From Rhodopirellula baltica (GTDB lineage Bacteria > Planctomycetota > Planctomycetia > Pirellulales > Pirellulaceae), in the NCBI GenBank assembly GCA_002901265.1, contig PPHI01000001.1, positions 653,462 through 717,461 of the forward strand: DNA of 64,000 bases, read 5' to 3'. Below are positions 1-7,970 of this stretch, piece by piece. The first letter of the stretch is position 1; each line of letters begins with the position of its first letter. The translations under genes were made by a program, and so were the position numbers. Below the pieces are notes generated by a model. The model saw only the letters and a program-made list of their open reading frames with translations, did not search any database and was not told the origin of the DNA.

Positions 1-995
1 GCATCGTAGCTGATCACACGATCGGGCAATTCACGCCGATAGAGTCGTGGATCGTACTCAATCGGGTCCGCACCGAATTCGGATAATGCGGCAAACCGCT
101 GGGCTTGGCCGTCCGTCAGATGCACTTGTGAATGACCGGCAGGCGTTGCCGCAGTCGACGTTTCATACACATCTGCCGCACCTTCCACGACGTGCACTTC
201 CGTTTCGCTTGTCTCACCAACATTGATGGTGAAACGGGTGCCGCGATCGACAACACGCATCATCGGTGTTTCGATCCGAAATCCTTCTGCACCATCGGGC
301 GCGTGCACACTGCATTTGCCAACGTCCAATCCCAAGCATTCGTCAGAAAGGACACGAAAGACGGCAGGGCCTTCGACAATAGCCTCCGCACCGCTTGGAA
401 AATGAACCTCAGCCAAGCCTGTCATCAGTACATAATCGCGTTGATGTGCGAGAGCCGAATCAACTGGCGGCAGCAACTCGCCAAAGAACTTTGCGTGAGC
501 AAGGTTGGCAAAACGAACGGCCGCGATTTGGTTGGTCGCAATCTGCGAGTTGCGTTGATTTCTATTCTGAGAAACGGCGACGCGGTTTCCTGCATCACTG
601 TTAAACGCTTGCCAATACAGAAGAGAAACGATTCCGATTAACGTCGCCGCAATCAACGCCAGGAACGTCGGCGGGATGGGACTTGTCACCGGCACAGGTG
701 AAACGGAATTTGACGCATTCGCTTGAACGCCTGCCATCACATCGTCGACGAAACGTTCTGGTGAACGGGGCAATCGCTTCATCACCTGTTCAACAAAGTC
801 GTCTTGCTGGTCGGCAAGGCTGTCTTGCTTACCAACCAGATTCAGTAGGCGATGGGTCTGGTACAGATCGGCGGCTTGCCTCAATTGCTGGTCGTTCGAT
901 TCAAGCAATTGACGCAGTTCGCCCATCGACGACGCATCAAGTTCACCTTCGAGATAGTCCGTCCACAGTTCCGCGAACCGCTGTTCATCGCTCAT
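1..995 (-). CDS. FecR-type membrane anti-sigma/regulator, 3' end off the window
   Basis: The reading frame is open from an ATG at 995-993 to the left edge, giving about 331 residues, so the C-terminus is missing. Residues 1-90 resemble the helical anti-sigma region seen in these proteins, with an opening (MSDEQRFAELWTDYLEGEL) typical of planctomycete FecR-like proteins. One hydrophobic segment lies at about 109-128 (FLALIAATLIGIVSLLYW). After it comes a beta-rich FecR-like region with FPSGAEAIVEGPAVF and a later VVDRGTRFTINVG stretch. The start codon overlaps the stop of the upstream sigma factor by 4 bases (ATGA), so the two are probably translationally coupled. The expected role is a membrane-anchored sensor that controls the partner ECF sigma factor. 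Many planctomycete homologues carry a C-terminal LamG-like domain, which cannot be checked here. Family assignment is firm; the ligand is unknown. Confidence 0.85.
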   Translation of the reverse strand, partial: MSDEQRFAELWTDYLEGELDASSMGELRQLLESNDQQLRQAADLYQTHRLLNLVGKQDSLADQQDDFVEQVMKRLPRSPERFVDDVMAGVQANASNSVSPVPVTSPIPPTFLALIAATLIGIVSLLYWQAFNSDAGNRVAVSQNRNQRNSQIATNQIAAVRFANLAHAKFFGELLPPVDSALAHQRDYVLMTGLAEVHFPSGAEAIVEGPAVFRVLSDECLGLDVGKCSVHAPDGAEGFRIETPMMRVVDRGTRFTINVGETSETEVHVVEGAADVYETSTAATPAGHSQVHLTDGQAQRFAALSEFGADPIEYDPRLYRRELPDRVISYD

Positions 996-1660
996 CCGAG
1001 TTCACCTCCATCGCCAGCCCATGAGTCACCTTCGCTAGCCAGCGAACGCTGCTCCACACACTCCTGGAGTCGCTGGCGGATTTGCCAAAGCTGCTTTTTC
1101 ACAGCGGCGACCGACCGTCCACTACGACTCGCCATTTCCTCTAATGAAATCTCTTCATCGTAGCGCCAGCGAATAAATCGCCGCAAATGATCAGCTAGCG
1201 AACTGACGCAAGTCTTCAAAGACTCCAACCGTTCGATCTCAAACTCTGTCGGACCACTTGCTCTTCGTTCTAGCTCTCGCTGTAAAAGATCGGGTGCGTA
1301 GCGGGCGTGATAGTCTGCAACTCGGCGCAGGCGAGTCATCTCGGTTTTCAACTGATAGCGAGCGATCGCGAACAACCAAGCTTCAAAGCGAGTTCCCGGC
1401 GTGTAATCAGCCAGACGAGAATAAGCGGCAACAAAAGTACGCTGAGCGATATCGTCGACGTCGATCCCGGGCGGTGCCTGCCCGGCGAGCCAAGCTCTCA
1501 AGCGAGTCTCGAATTGGCGTACAACGCCTTCATAAGCAGACGTTTCGCCGCCGCGGGCGCGTACGATCACCCGCTCCAAATCAGCGTCCACTGCTGGCTC
1601 GGTGGCTAACTTAGGGGCGCATTGACGCCTGCTGTCGGTCGTGTCTTTTGGAACCGTCAT
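992..1660 (-). CDS. ECF-type RNA polymerase sigma-70 factor
   Basis: This 222-residue protein has the layout of an extracytoplasmic-function sigma factor. Region 2 lies at roughly residues 40-120, with a core-binding stretch around AYSRLADYTPGTRFEAWLF followed by AIARYQLKTEMTRLRR. Region 4, a helix-turn-helix, is near residues 160-205 (SLEEMASRSGRSVAAVKKQL). The N-terminal 30 residues are a variable tail. It directs RNA polymerase to a specific regulon and is followed by a FecR-like gene that overlaps it by 4 bases, the usual sigma/anti-sigma arrangement. It resembles the Rhodopirellula/Verrucomicrobium sigma family. Its target promoters cannot be read from this window. Confidence 0.93.
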   Translation of the reverse strand: MTVPKDTTDSRRQCAPKLATEPAVDADLERVIVRARGGETSAYEGVVRQFETRLRAWLAGQAPPGIDVDDIAQRTFVAAYSRLADYTPGTRFEAWLFAIARYQLKTEMTRLRRVADYHARYAPDLLQRELERRASGPTEFEIERLESLKTCVSSLADHLRRFIRWRYDEEISLEEMASRSGRSVAAVKKQLWQIRQRLQECVEQRSLASEGDSWAGDGGELG

Positions 1661-1783
1661 CGCCTTACTATGGCAGCTAAAGCGATAAGGTTACCCCTTC
1701 ACGGGAAAAGAAACTCCGTTTTTCAAGAAAACGAATCTGCGGACCCGTACCGCTTGAAGTGCCGACGAATTCCGATCACTCGT

Positions 1784-2713
1784 TTACAACGCCAGGTTTT
1801 CGAGATGGACTTTGACGCAATCACGCATCGCCTGCGGATCGTAGCCGCCTTCCTGAACCCAAACGAGCTTTCCATCGCAATGCTCGTTTGCCAATCCAAC
1901 GACAAACTCCGTCATCTCCTTGAAGTGCTCCGCGTCCAAGCCCAAGGACCCGACGGGATCGTTGTAGTGACAATCAAACCCGGCACTGAGGAGCAACAGT
2001 TGTGGCTGAAACGAACGGGCAAATGGTTCTAAATGACGCCGGAATTGATCCAAGTAAGACTGCGGCGATGTTCCGAATCCGATCGGGACATTCATGGTTG
2101 TCCCTAAGCCCGCACCGGTTCCGGTTTCATCTTCGTCTCCCGTCCCTGGATAAAATGGCCAGCGATGAATGGAGAAGAATGCGACCTGAGCGTCGTCCCA
2201 GAAAACGTCTTGTGTTCCGTTGCCATGATGGACGTCCCAGTCCACGATCATAACTCGGTCAAGCTTTAAATGATCAATCGCCAGGCGTGCCCCAATCGCG
2301 ATGTTATTGAACAAGCAAAACCCCATGGGAGCACCCGCAAGTGCGTGATGCCCAGGCGGCCGAATGAAGCAATAAGCACGCTGATCATTACCCGCAAAAA
2401 TCTGCTCAACCGCATCACAAACCGCCCCGGTTGCAAGCCGAGCCACATCGTAGGACTCAGCACTCATGACCGTGTCGGTTTCGATCCTGCCTCCACCACG
2501 GGAAGCGAAGTTACTGACCTTTTCGATGTAGTACGGCTGGTGAATGGAGCCGATCTGCTGAACCGTCGCCGGCTCCCATTCTGGACGAACGATACCGTCG
2601 TGTTCGCTCAGCGTTCGCAGGTATTCACCGGCAGGCTCTAGTCTGGCAGCGCATTCAGGATGCTGACCGGTGTCATGAAGGCGAAAGCGATCGTCTTGGT
2701 AAAGCAACGTCAT
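1784..2713 (-). CDS. Histone deacetylase / acetylpolyamine amidohydrolase family protein
   Basis: This zinc amidohydrolase of about 309 residues belongs to the histone-deacetylase superfamily. Visible signatures are FIRPPGHHA (catalytic His pair), GFCLFNNIAIGAR, DWDVHHGNGTQD (zinc-binding Asp and His), FFSIHRWPFYPGTG, and LLLSAGFDCHYNDPVG (second zinc Asp). In bacteria these enzymes remove acetyl groups from small amines such as acetylpolyamines or acetoin-related substrates, or from protein lysines; the substrate cannot be assigned. A TTG lies 6 bases further upstream, but the ATG at 2713 starts the conserved MTLLYQDDRF and is preferred. The gene stands alone between the sigma-factor promoter region and a cytochrome gene. 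Length is normal for the family and no key residue is missing. Confidence 0.92.
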   Translation of the reverse strand: MTLLYQDDRFRLHDTGQHPECAARLEPAGEYLRTLSEHDGIVRPEWEPATVQQIGSIHQPYYIEKVSNFASRGGGRIETDTVMSAESYDVARLATGAVCDAVEQIFAGNDQRAYCFIRPPGHHALAGAPMGFCLFNNIAIGARLAIDHLKLDRVMIVDWDVHHGNGTQDVFWDDAQVAFFSIHRWPFYPGTGDEDETGTGAGLGTTMNVPIGFGTSPQSYLDQFRRHLEPFARSFQPQLLLLSAGFDCHYNDPVGSLGLDAEHFKEMTEFVVGLANEHCDGKLVWVQEGGYDPQAMRDCVKVHLENLAL

Positions 2714-2764
2714 CAGCAAACGATACTCTGCGGGTGTAACGCCGATTCGGAAATGCGGTCTTGA

Positions 2765-3250
2765 TCAGCGGCCGCTTTCGGGCCATTGGGCTGGAATTAA
2801 TTGTATCCCGCTTCGCCCATTGGGTTCAGCAACGCGAAGTGAATCACGCACGTAATTGTGACACTCGATACACAGTTTCGTCATGCTCAAATAAGTAAAC
2901 GTGGCACCTTGATGGTTCTTTTTCTGTGCCAAGTCTTCGAGTTCGGAACACTGACGGCGGAATTCGGCGCTGAAGTGTTCATAAACTTGGTCGCGTGCTC
3001 GTGGCCACTCCGCGGCTTCACTGATCAGTTTCATTTCGTTGGCACCTTGAGCGATCGCGGCGAAGTCGTTTCGCAATAGGCCTTCAAGAACGCTTTGGGA
3101 TCGTTTTAGTTTCGAACGCATTAGCATGCCTTCGGATTGCTCGATCGGTTGGACCGATTGATCGGCAAAGGCGTCGACGAGGCAGAGCACGGAAGCTCCG
3201 GCGATGACCAAGACAGCGAATAGCGAGCCCAGAATCCTGTGCTTTGACAT
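2765..3250 (-). CDS. Secreted mono-heme cytochrome c
   Basis: A signal peptide occupies about the first 30 residues (MSKHRILGSLFAVLVIAGAS, then cleavage near AFA-DQ). The mature part is largely helical with a single CxxCH haem motif, CIECH, close to the C-terminus, followed by HNYVRDSLRVAE. A four-helix-bundle cytochrome c' or c-prime-like fold, in which the haem motif is C-terminal, fits this layout. It would act in the periplasm as an electron carrier or gas-binding protein. An upstream in-frame start exists, but the ATG at 3250 is preferred because an AAAGGA ribosome-binding sequence lies about 8 bases before it and because it begins a clean signal peptide. No redox partner is encoded next to it. 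Confidence 0.82.
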   Translation of the reverse strand: MSKHRILGSLFAVLVIAGASVLCLVDAFADQSVQPIEQSEGMLMRSKLKRSQSVLEGLLRNDFAAIAQGANEMKLISEAAEWPRARDQVYEHFSAEFRRQCSELEDLAQKKNHQGATFTYLSMTKLCIECHNYVRDSLRVAEPNGRSGIQLIPAQWPESGR

Positions 3251-3468
3251 GATAAGAATCCTTTCGTGTGACCACGCGGCGAGGGGGGAAACGCGGCGGC
3301 GAGATGGGGTGACAACTCCCTTTAGAAAGCGTGCCATCGTCGGCTGTAGCAGATTCGGGCAAACGTTTGCTATGCCGAATTGCGCTGGCTAACTTGAAGC
3401 CTGAGCAATCGTGACGGCGTGTCACGCATGTTTTGCTTGGATGAGCGAAAACGGGACTCGATTGGCGA

Positions 3469-4476
3469 TCAAAGGCAATCGGCGACGACGATCGCGCGGA
3501 CCGGTCCAGGGTATCCTTCGACTGTTTTGGTCGGATCGTTTGGGTCCATGAAGTCACGCAAGGATTGAAACGTCATCCAGTCGGTGGTGCGTTGCTCTTC
3601 GGACGTCGTGGTGCTGATGTCGATCAAGCGTGGGTTGGTGAATCCGGTTCGCTGTAGCCAGCGAAAAATCATCGGTACGGACGGAAGGAACCAGACATTA
3701 CGCATTTGTGCATAGCGGTCTTCGGGGACTAGCACATTTGGCGAATCGTCTTCGATGACGATCGTTTCCAGGACCAACTGTCCGCCTGGTGCGAGTGCCC
3801 CCGCGAGGCTGCGGAGGTGATCGATTGGGCTGGTGCGGTGATACAAGACACCTGCGGAAACGACGACGTCGAAGAAGTTCAATTTGTCGGGTAGGTTTTC
3901 GTCGATCAGCGGGACGACGTGGTGCGGGCAGTCTGGTTTGGCGTACCGTCGGAAGACTTCGAATTGGGCGAGGAACCGCAAGATTGGGTCGAAGCCGAGG
4001 ACGAAGCTTGCTCCGTCAGCCAGCATTCTCCAACCGTAGTAGCCGTTTCCACAGCCGACATCGAGCACTTTTTTGTTTCGAAAGTCGACACCGGATCGGA
4101 TGCGTTCGTACTTCCAATCGGACCGCCATTCGGTATCGATGAAGTGCCCGGCGAATTCGAGCGGGCCTTTTCGCCAGGGGTGAAAACACATCAGCTGTTC
4201 TCGAATTGCTTCTGATGCGGTTGTTGTGTTGACTGCTTCGTCGTCGTTTTCGTTGGTTGGCAGAACCCGGACGCGGTCGTCGGATAGGTCCAAGTGGAAT
4301 TGATCAGGCGACGGCAGTTCGTTGAAGGTGCTGATCCAGCGTTTCAGGTCACCGTTGGTTGGCTGGTCGATTTGCTGCGCGGAGCGTTCAGCGATTAAGT
4401 CGGCGAACGACGTTTGGCCTTGTTCGCGCAACCATCGATCGAGCTCATTGCGATCGAACCAGGACGAATCACTCAT
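3469..4476 (-). CDS. cmoB: tRNA U34 carboxymethyltransferase CmoB
   Basis: CmoB transfers a carboxymethyl group from carboxy-S-adenosylmethionine to 5-hydroxyuridine-34 of tRNA, giving the cmo5U wobble base. The 335-residue protein has the family's N-terminal helical region and a Rossmann methyltransferase core with VLDVGCGNGYYGWRML. Further family stretches are VVSAGVLYHRTSPIDHL, GGQLVLETIVIEDD, and the C-terminal EDRYAQMRNVWFLPSV and TDWMTFQSLRDFMDP. Its ATG overlaps the cmoA stop by 4 bases (ATGA), so the two are co-translated and form the complete last two steps of the pathway. Length is as in enterobacterial CmoB (about 323 residues). The 5-hydroxylation step must be encoded elsewhere. 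Confidence 0.93.
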   Translation of the reverse strand: MSDSSWFDRNELDRWLREQGQTSFADLIAERSAQQIDQPTNGDLKRWISTFNELPSPDQFHLDLSDDRVRVLPTNENDDEAVNTTTASEAIREQLMCFHPWRKGPLEFAGHFIDTEWRSDWKYERIRSGVDFRNKKVLDVGCGNGYYGWRMLADGASFVLGFDPILRFLAQFEVFRRYAKPDCPHHVVPLIDENLPDKLNFFDVVVSAGVLYHRTSPIDHLRSLAGALAPGGQLVLETIVIEDDSPNVLVPEDRYAQMRNVWFLPSVPMIFRWLQRTGFTNPRLIDISTTTSEEQRTTDWMTFQSLRDFMDPNDPTKTVEGYPGPVRAIVVADCL

Positions 4477-5225
4477 CGAGACTTGATGGCCAAAATGGAA
4501 ACGAAATTAAAGCACTGAAACCATGGCGTGACGGTTTGGAAACCCGCTTGTTGCAAACGGCTGATGTGTGTTTGTAGGGTTTCCGGGATCAGTGTGTTTT
4601 CGAGAGACGTTCGCTTTTGTGCGATCTCGAGTTCGCTGTAGCCGCAGGCTCGTTTGAAATCCAGGTGCAGCTCGGCGAGCAGATCCTGTTCTGCCGGATC
4701 GTCGAAGCAAATTTTTTCGCTCAGTACCAAACCGCCGCCTGGGATCATCGCATCGAAGCATCGTGACAGCAGTTCGGTTCGCTTTTCGGCGGCGATGAAT
4801 TGCAGTGTGAAATTCAACACGACCATTGACGCGTTCGACATCTCGGTGTCGCAGAGGTCTTGTTGTTGAATGATGACATCGCAGAGATCGGATACCGACG
4901 CGGTGTCTGTTTGGCTGTAGCCGGCAAGTTGATCGCGTAAGCGGCGGATCATTGCTTCGGAGTTATCGATCGCGTAGATCGTCGCGTCGGCAGGAGCTTT
5001 GCCGCGGATCAGTGTAGTTGCAGCGCCGAGGGAGCAACCGAGGTCGTAGACATTGGAAGCGGGCTGGACTAGGCGTTCGGCAAGTTGTTCGATGACGGAG
5101 AGGATCGAGGTGTAGCCGGGGACGCTTCGAGAAATCATGTCAGGGAAGACTTCGGCGACGTGATCGTCGAACTGAAAGCTTCCGACTTGATCTCGGGGCA
5201 ACGCGTAGATGTTGTCGCGAGGCAT
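4473..5225 (-). CDS. cmoA: Carboxy-S-adenosyl-L-methionine synthase CmoA
   Basis: CmoA converts S-adenosylmethionine and prephenate to carboxy-S-adenosylmethionine, the cofactor for CmoB. From the ATG at 5225 the protein has 250 residues, close to the family's usual 247. Conserved stretches are MPRDNIYALPRDQVGSFQFD, FPDMISRSVPGYTSIL, VYDLGCSLGAATTLIRG (cofactor loop), NASMVVLNFTLQFI and GLVLSEKICFDD. An open frame extends 37 codons further upstream, but the added residues are unlike the family. cmoA precedes cmoB with a 4-base overlap. Both enzymes act in the cytoplasm on tRNAs reading four-fold degenerate codons. Confidence 0.93.
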   Translation of the reverse strand: MPRDNIYALPRDQVGSFQFDDHVAEVFPDMISRSVPGYTSILSVIEQLAERLVQPASNVYDLGCSLGAATTLIRGKAPADATIYAIDNSEAMIRRLRDQLAGYSQTDTASVSDLCDVIIQQQDLCDTEMSNASMVVLNFTLQFIAAEKRTELLSRCFDAMIPGGGLVLSEKICFDDPAEQDLLAELHLDFKRACGYSELEIAQKRTSLENTLIPETLQTHISRLQQAGFQTVTPWFQCFNFVSILAIKSR

Positions 5226-5384
5226 GGGGGATGGCGGACGGTGCGGTGAATGGTTTGTGCTGTGTTCGGTGCTGGGACGCAGATGACCGAACGAGACGAC
5301 AAGGCCACAGCGGCGTGCGGGGCCGACCAGCAACATTGGCGGCTTCGGATGAATTGGGTACTCCGAAGCAACCGCACGGCGAAT

Positions 5385-6335
5385 TCAGTCGTCGCCGCTA
5401 GCGGTGGGGGGCTTGAAGGAGATCTCCTGCCACTTGATGCCTTTGTCCATCGGTTCGATTTGCATCTTGAGGAAGCCATTTTGATACAGGCGAACGGTTC
5501 CTGTCGACTGGCTGACCACGATCGCGATGGCTTTTGTGCGGCGAGTGATCGCTGCTGCGGCCCAGTGCCGGGATCCCAGTCCCTTGGACATGTTCAAGTC
5601 TTCGTGCAGGACTTCCAGCATTTGACGGCTACGTTCGATCGTTCCGTCGGCGGTAATCAGGAAGGCGCCGTCGAGTTGGGCGAGTTCTTTGGCGTCTTCT
5701 TGGGTTTTGGGGTCGAGCAGATTCCGGGCTTTTTTGTTGTAGCCTTTGAACGGGTCCACACCGCTTTCGTTGGCATGTTTGAGCACGTTGCGGGTGTCTC
5801 CGACAACAAAAAGTGCACCGCACGGTTTACCCTCGCGTCCTTCGACACCGATTTGAACGGCCAGGTCAACGACGGCCTTGAGGACTTTCAGTGGGACGCT
5901 GCTTTCGAGCGATTGCAGGTCTCGTGTGCTCAAACGCCGCATGCGTTCATCGAGCTTAAGATGGCTGATCGAATCGAGTCGTCCGGAGGTGAATCCGCCG
6001 TAGATCGCGACCAATTCGTCGTTGGGTTTGATGAATTCGTCGGCGGCAGCTTCGAGGATTGCGTGTTGGAGCCGTTCTAAGAGTGGTGCTTTCTCTTTGT
6101 TGAGCGCGATTGGCTTGAGGCCAGCTTCGGCGGCACCTTGCAGTTCTTCGACCGAGTCGACGGCAACGATCAGAGGCTTTTCACAGCCTTTTTTCCGGAC
6201 CATTTCGGAGATCCGTTCCCAATCGCTGGCCCCTTCCAGCAGCAGCACCAGCGCGTCGGCGTTGATGTCGTTGACCAAAGTCATCGCAGATTCGAGCATC
6301 GCAATGTTGTGTTTGGTCAGCCGGAGGTTTGCCAT
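5385..6335 (-). CDS. Diadenylate cyclase (DisA_N/DAC) domain protein
   Basis: The C-terminal half (about residues 180-300) carries DAC-domain signatures: LAQLDGAFLITADGTIERS, containing the DGA motif, and GLGSRHWAAAAITRRTKAIA, the position of the RHR motif. These domains make cyclic di-AMP from two ATP. Here the third residue of the RHR motif is Trp (RHW), which may alter activity. The N-terminal 150 residues look like a separate alpha/beta domain (LTKHNIAMLESAM, LVLLLEGASDWE). There is no transmembrane segment and no DisA-type helix-hairpin-helix tail, so this is neither classical CdaA nor full DisA. A GTG start 21 bases upstream (6356) is also possible. Superfamily is probable; catalytic activity is inferred. 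Confidence 0.75.
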   Translation of the reverse strand: MANLRLTKHNIAMLESAMTLVNDINADALVLLLEGASDWERISEMVRKKGCEKPLIVAVDSVEELQGAAEAGLKPIALNKEKAPLLERLQHAILEAAADEFIKPNDELVAIYGGFTSGRLDSISHLKLDERMRRLSTRDLQSLESSVPLKVLKAVVDLAVQIGVEGREGKPCGALFVVGDTRNVLKHANESGVDPFKGYNKKARNLLDPKTQEDAKELAQLDGAFLITADGTIERSRQMLEVLHEDLNMSKGLGSRHWAAAAITRRTKAIAIVVSQSTGTVRLYQNGFLKMQIEPMDKGIKWQEISFKPPTASGDD

Positions 6336-6690
6336 GGCAGGTCGATCGAGAGTCACGATGGTCTGGGAACAGATTTCTCCTTAACTGTAGCTCACCCGTA
6401 AAGTTCCGCCCAGACACACGCCAAATTCTTTCCCTCCAATTGGTGCCACCCACCTTTCCTCTCCCCAGATAGGTGCCTGACACCTTTTGGCTTGCTTCTA
6501 GCCCACAAACGGGCTTGGCTAGTCGGTTTTTTGACGGATCGAGGCCAGCATTGGCCGAGGAGACACTGTCAGGGAAGCCGTTTTCGGCATCGCGGCAGCA
6601 GTCGAACGATTGAGACGCGCATGGCAAACGACCTAAGCGTGTGGCAGGCCGGATTGCCACAGAGTCTCGTTTTGCCGTCCGATTGAGAAG
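6336..6690. other. Intergenic stretch with REP-like repeats, no gene
   Basis: These 355 bases between the DAC gene and the transposase gene hold no convincing coding frame. They contain two of the short GGTG...CACC repeats described separately. The rest shows nothing I recognise. Confidence 0.6.
6442..6486. repeat. REP-like short palindromic repeats (left of transposase)
   Basis: Two elements are visible. At 6442-6454 is GGTGCCACCCACC, the reverse complement of GGTGGGTGGCACC found at 7914, 7942, 13827 and 13972. At 6471-6486 is AGGTGCCTGACACCTT, an imperfect palindrome that can fold into an AGGTG/CACCT stem. Both share the GGTG-CACC core. They sit just beyond the 3' end of a Y1-type transposase gene, the usual position for REP sequences mobilised by such enzymes. 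Confidence 0.7.
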
Positions 6691-7851
6691 CTAGGTGAAA
6701 CAGCAGGCTGAGCTTGCTTGCCCGTGGTGATGGCGGCGGCCTGTTTGCCTGGCGTGCTCTTTGACTGCATCAGGGCGTCCGACGCAACTTGACTTCCCAA
6801 AAAATTTCGGCCAGTGCCAAACTAAATCACGCCACATGGTGACGTCGATTCCAAGCTTGCCGACGACGGTTACAAGTGATTTCGGGATCTCGGCTGACAG
6901 GCCATCGACGCTTTGCTTTGCGGTCCAGCAGAGTAACTCCCAGTACGCTTCCCAGTTGACGCTCAAAAAACCTCGATTGCTACTTCGAAGTCCGTCCGCA
7001 TGGACTTCGGCATCGTTGGTTAGCTTTTCCGGTTTTAGTCGAATCGGACTCAGCCATCCGTCTCGCCGAACTCGACGTCCAGTTGGATTTTTCTTTTTCT
7101 GTTTCTTCTCGGCGCGTAACGTGTCGACCGTTGTTTCGCGAATCTTTCGACCCGCTTCATCGGTACGAATTGCTACGAGGTCGAAAGCAGCCGACGGAAT
7201 CTCCGCGCCACGTCGAGATTTAATGCGATCAAACGCGCTTGTGTGTGGAAAGTCCTCGACGTTTTCGGCGATCGCGGCGCGTACTGGGTTCAGATCCACG
7301 TACATGCTGCAGGCGAGTAGTGCTGCTTCGTCGACAATGCGTTGTGCTTTAAACCGTCCTTCCCAGAAACTGCCCGTGCATTCGTCTTGCTTATTGGCCA
7401 TCCGGGCAATCGGTTCGGAGAGGGCCCTCATGAACCATGAGAGATCGCAAAGCCGTTCACGGATTATGGCGATCAATTTCTTGTTTCTCGCAAGCGTTTT
7501 AACATCATTTTCGTTGGGCTCCGCAAGGTGCTCTTCAAGTCGCTTCCCTGGATAGACTCGAAGCCAGCGGATTGCGACCTCTTCGTCGGTCCATGTTGCA
7601 CAGACGTCTGGGCGATTGCGCAGAATCTGATGCATGTGGTTGCTCATGATGGCATACGAAAGTACGTCGATCGCAAAGACAGACGCCAGAGCTTCCATCC
7701 GACGTCGGATCCATTCCTTGCGGAACGAATAATCGATTCCAGTGACCTGATCGAAGCCGGCAAGCCACGCGCGGCGAACGCAACGCTGAGTGATGTGTAC
7801 TATACAAATGTCGCTTGTGGTGAATTGTTCACATCGCTTCGGCCGCGGCAT
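6691..7851 (-). CDS. REP-associated (Y1/IS200-like) transposase
   Basis: This 386-residue protein starts at the ATG at 7851 (MPRPKRCEQF). The N-terminal part is an IS200-like HUH domain: the metal-binding HxH lies in SYAIMSNHMHQILR near residue 75, and a candidate catalytic tyrosine lies in CSMYVDLNPVRAAIAE. The stretch GSFWEGRFKAQRIVDE is typical of RAYT and planctomycete transposase-17 proteins. The C-terminal 150 residues are a lineage-specific extension. Such single-copy enzymes are thought to cut and spread REP palindromes rather than whole insertion sequences. Repeats sharing a GGTG...CACC core lie on both sides (6442-6486, 7914-7954), supporting this. No insertion-sequence ends or target duplications were recognised. 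Confidence 0.82.
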   Translation of the reverse strand: MPRPKRCEQFTTSDICIVHITQRCVRRAWLAGFDQVTGIDYSFRKEWIRRRMEALASVFAIDVLSYAIMSNHMHQILRNRPDVCATWTDEEVAIRWLRVYPGKRLEEHLAEPNENDVKTLARNKKLIAIIRERLCDLSWFMRALSEPIARMANKQDECTGSFWEGRFKAQRIVDEAALLACSMYVDLNPVRAAIAENVEDFPHTSAFDRIKSRRGAEIPSAAFDLVAIRTDEAGRKIRETTVDTLRAEKKQKKKNPTGRRVRRDGWLSPIRLKPEKLTNDAEVHADGLRSSNRGFLSVNWEAYWELLCWTAKQSVDGLSAEIPKSLVTVVGKLGIDVTMWRDLVWHWPKFFGKSSCVGRPDAVKEHARQTGRRHHHGQASSACCFT

Positions 7852-7913
7852 CACACTCTCCATGCAGGGGGGTGTCGCTATCGTAGGCGTAGGGTGTTCG
7901 ATGTCAACTGAAC

Positions 7914-7954
7914 GGTGGGTGGCACCATTCTGGAGTTGATAGGTGGGTGGCACC
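7914..7954 (+). repeat. Tandem pair of REP-like repeats (right of transposase)
   Basis: Two identical 13-mers, GGTGGGTGGCACC, lie at 7914-7926 and 7942-7954, 28 bases apart start to start. The same word occurs inverted at 6442-6454 and again at 13827 and 13972. They lie between the transposase start and the 3' end of the retron-like reverse transcriptase, so they mark the left border of the retron locus. Confidence 0.75.
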
Positions 7955-7970
7955 TAACGCAAGACGGGCG

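Noticed and set aside
6691..7851. Complete IS200/IS605 insertion sequence
   Set aside because: No subterminal hairpin ends in the right places, no tnpB/iscB partner and no insertion junction were seen. The dispersed GGTG...CACC repeats fit a REP-associated enzyme better.
7914..7954. CRISPR array
   Set aside because: There are only two 13-base repeats with a 15-base spacer, no cas genes, and the same word is dispersed elsewhere, which fits REP-like elements.
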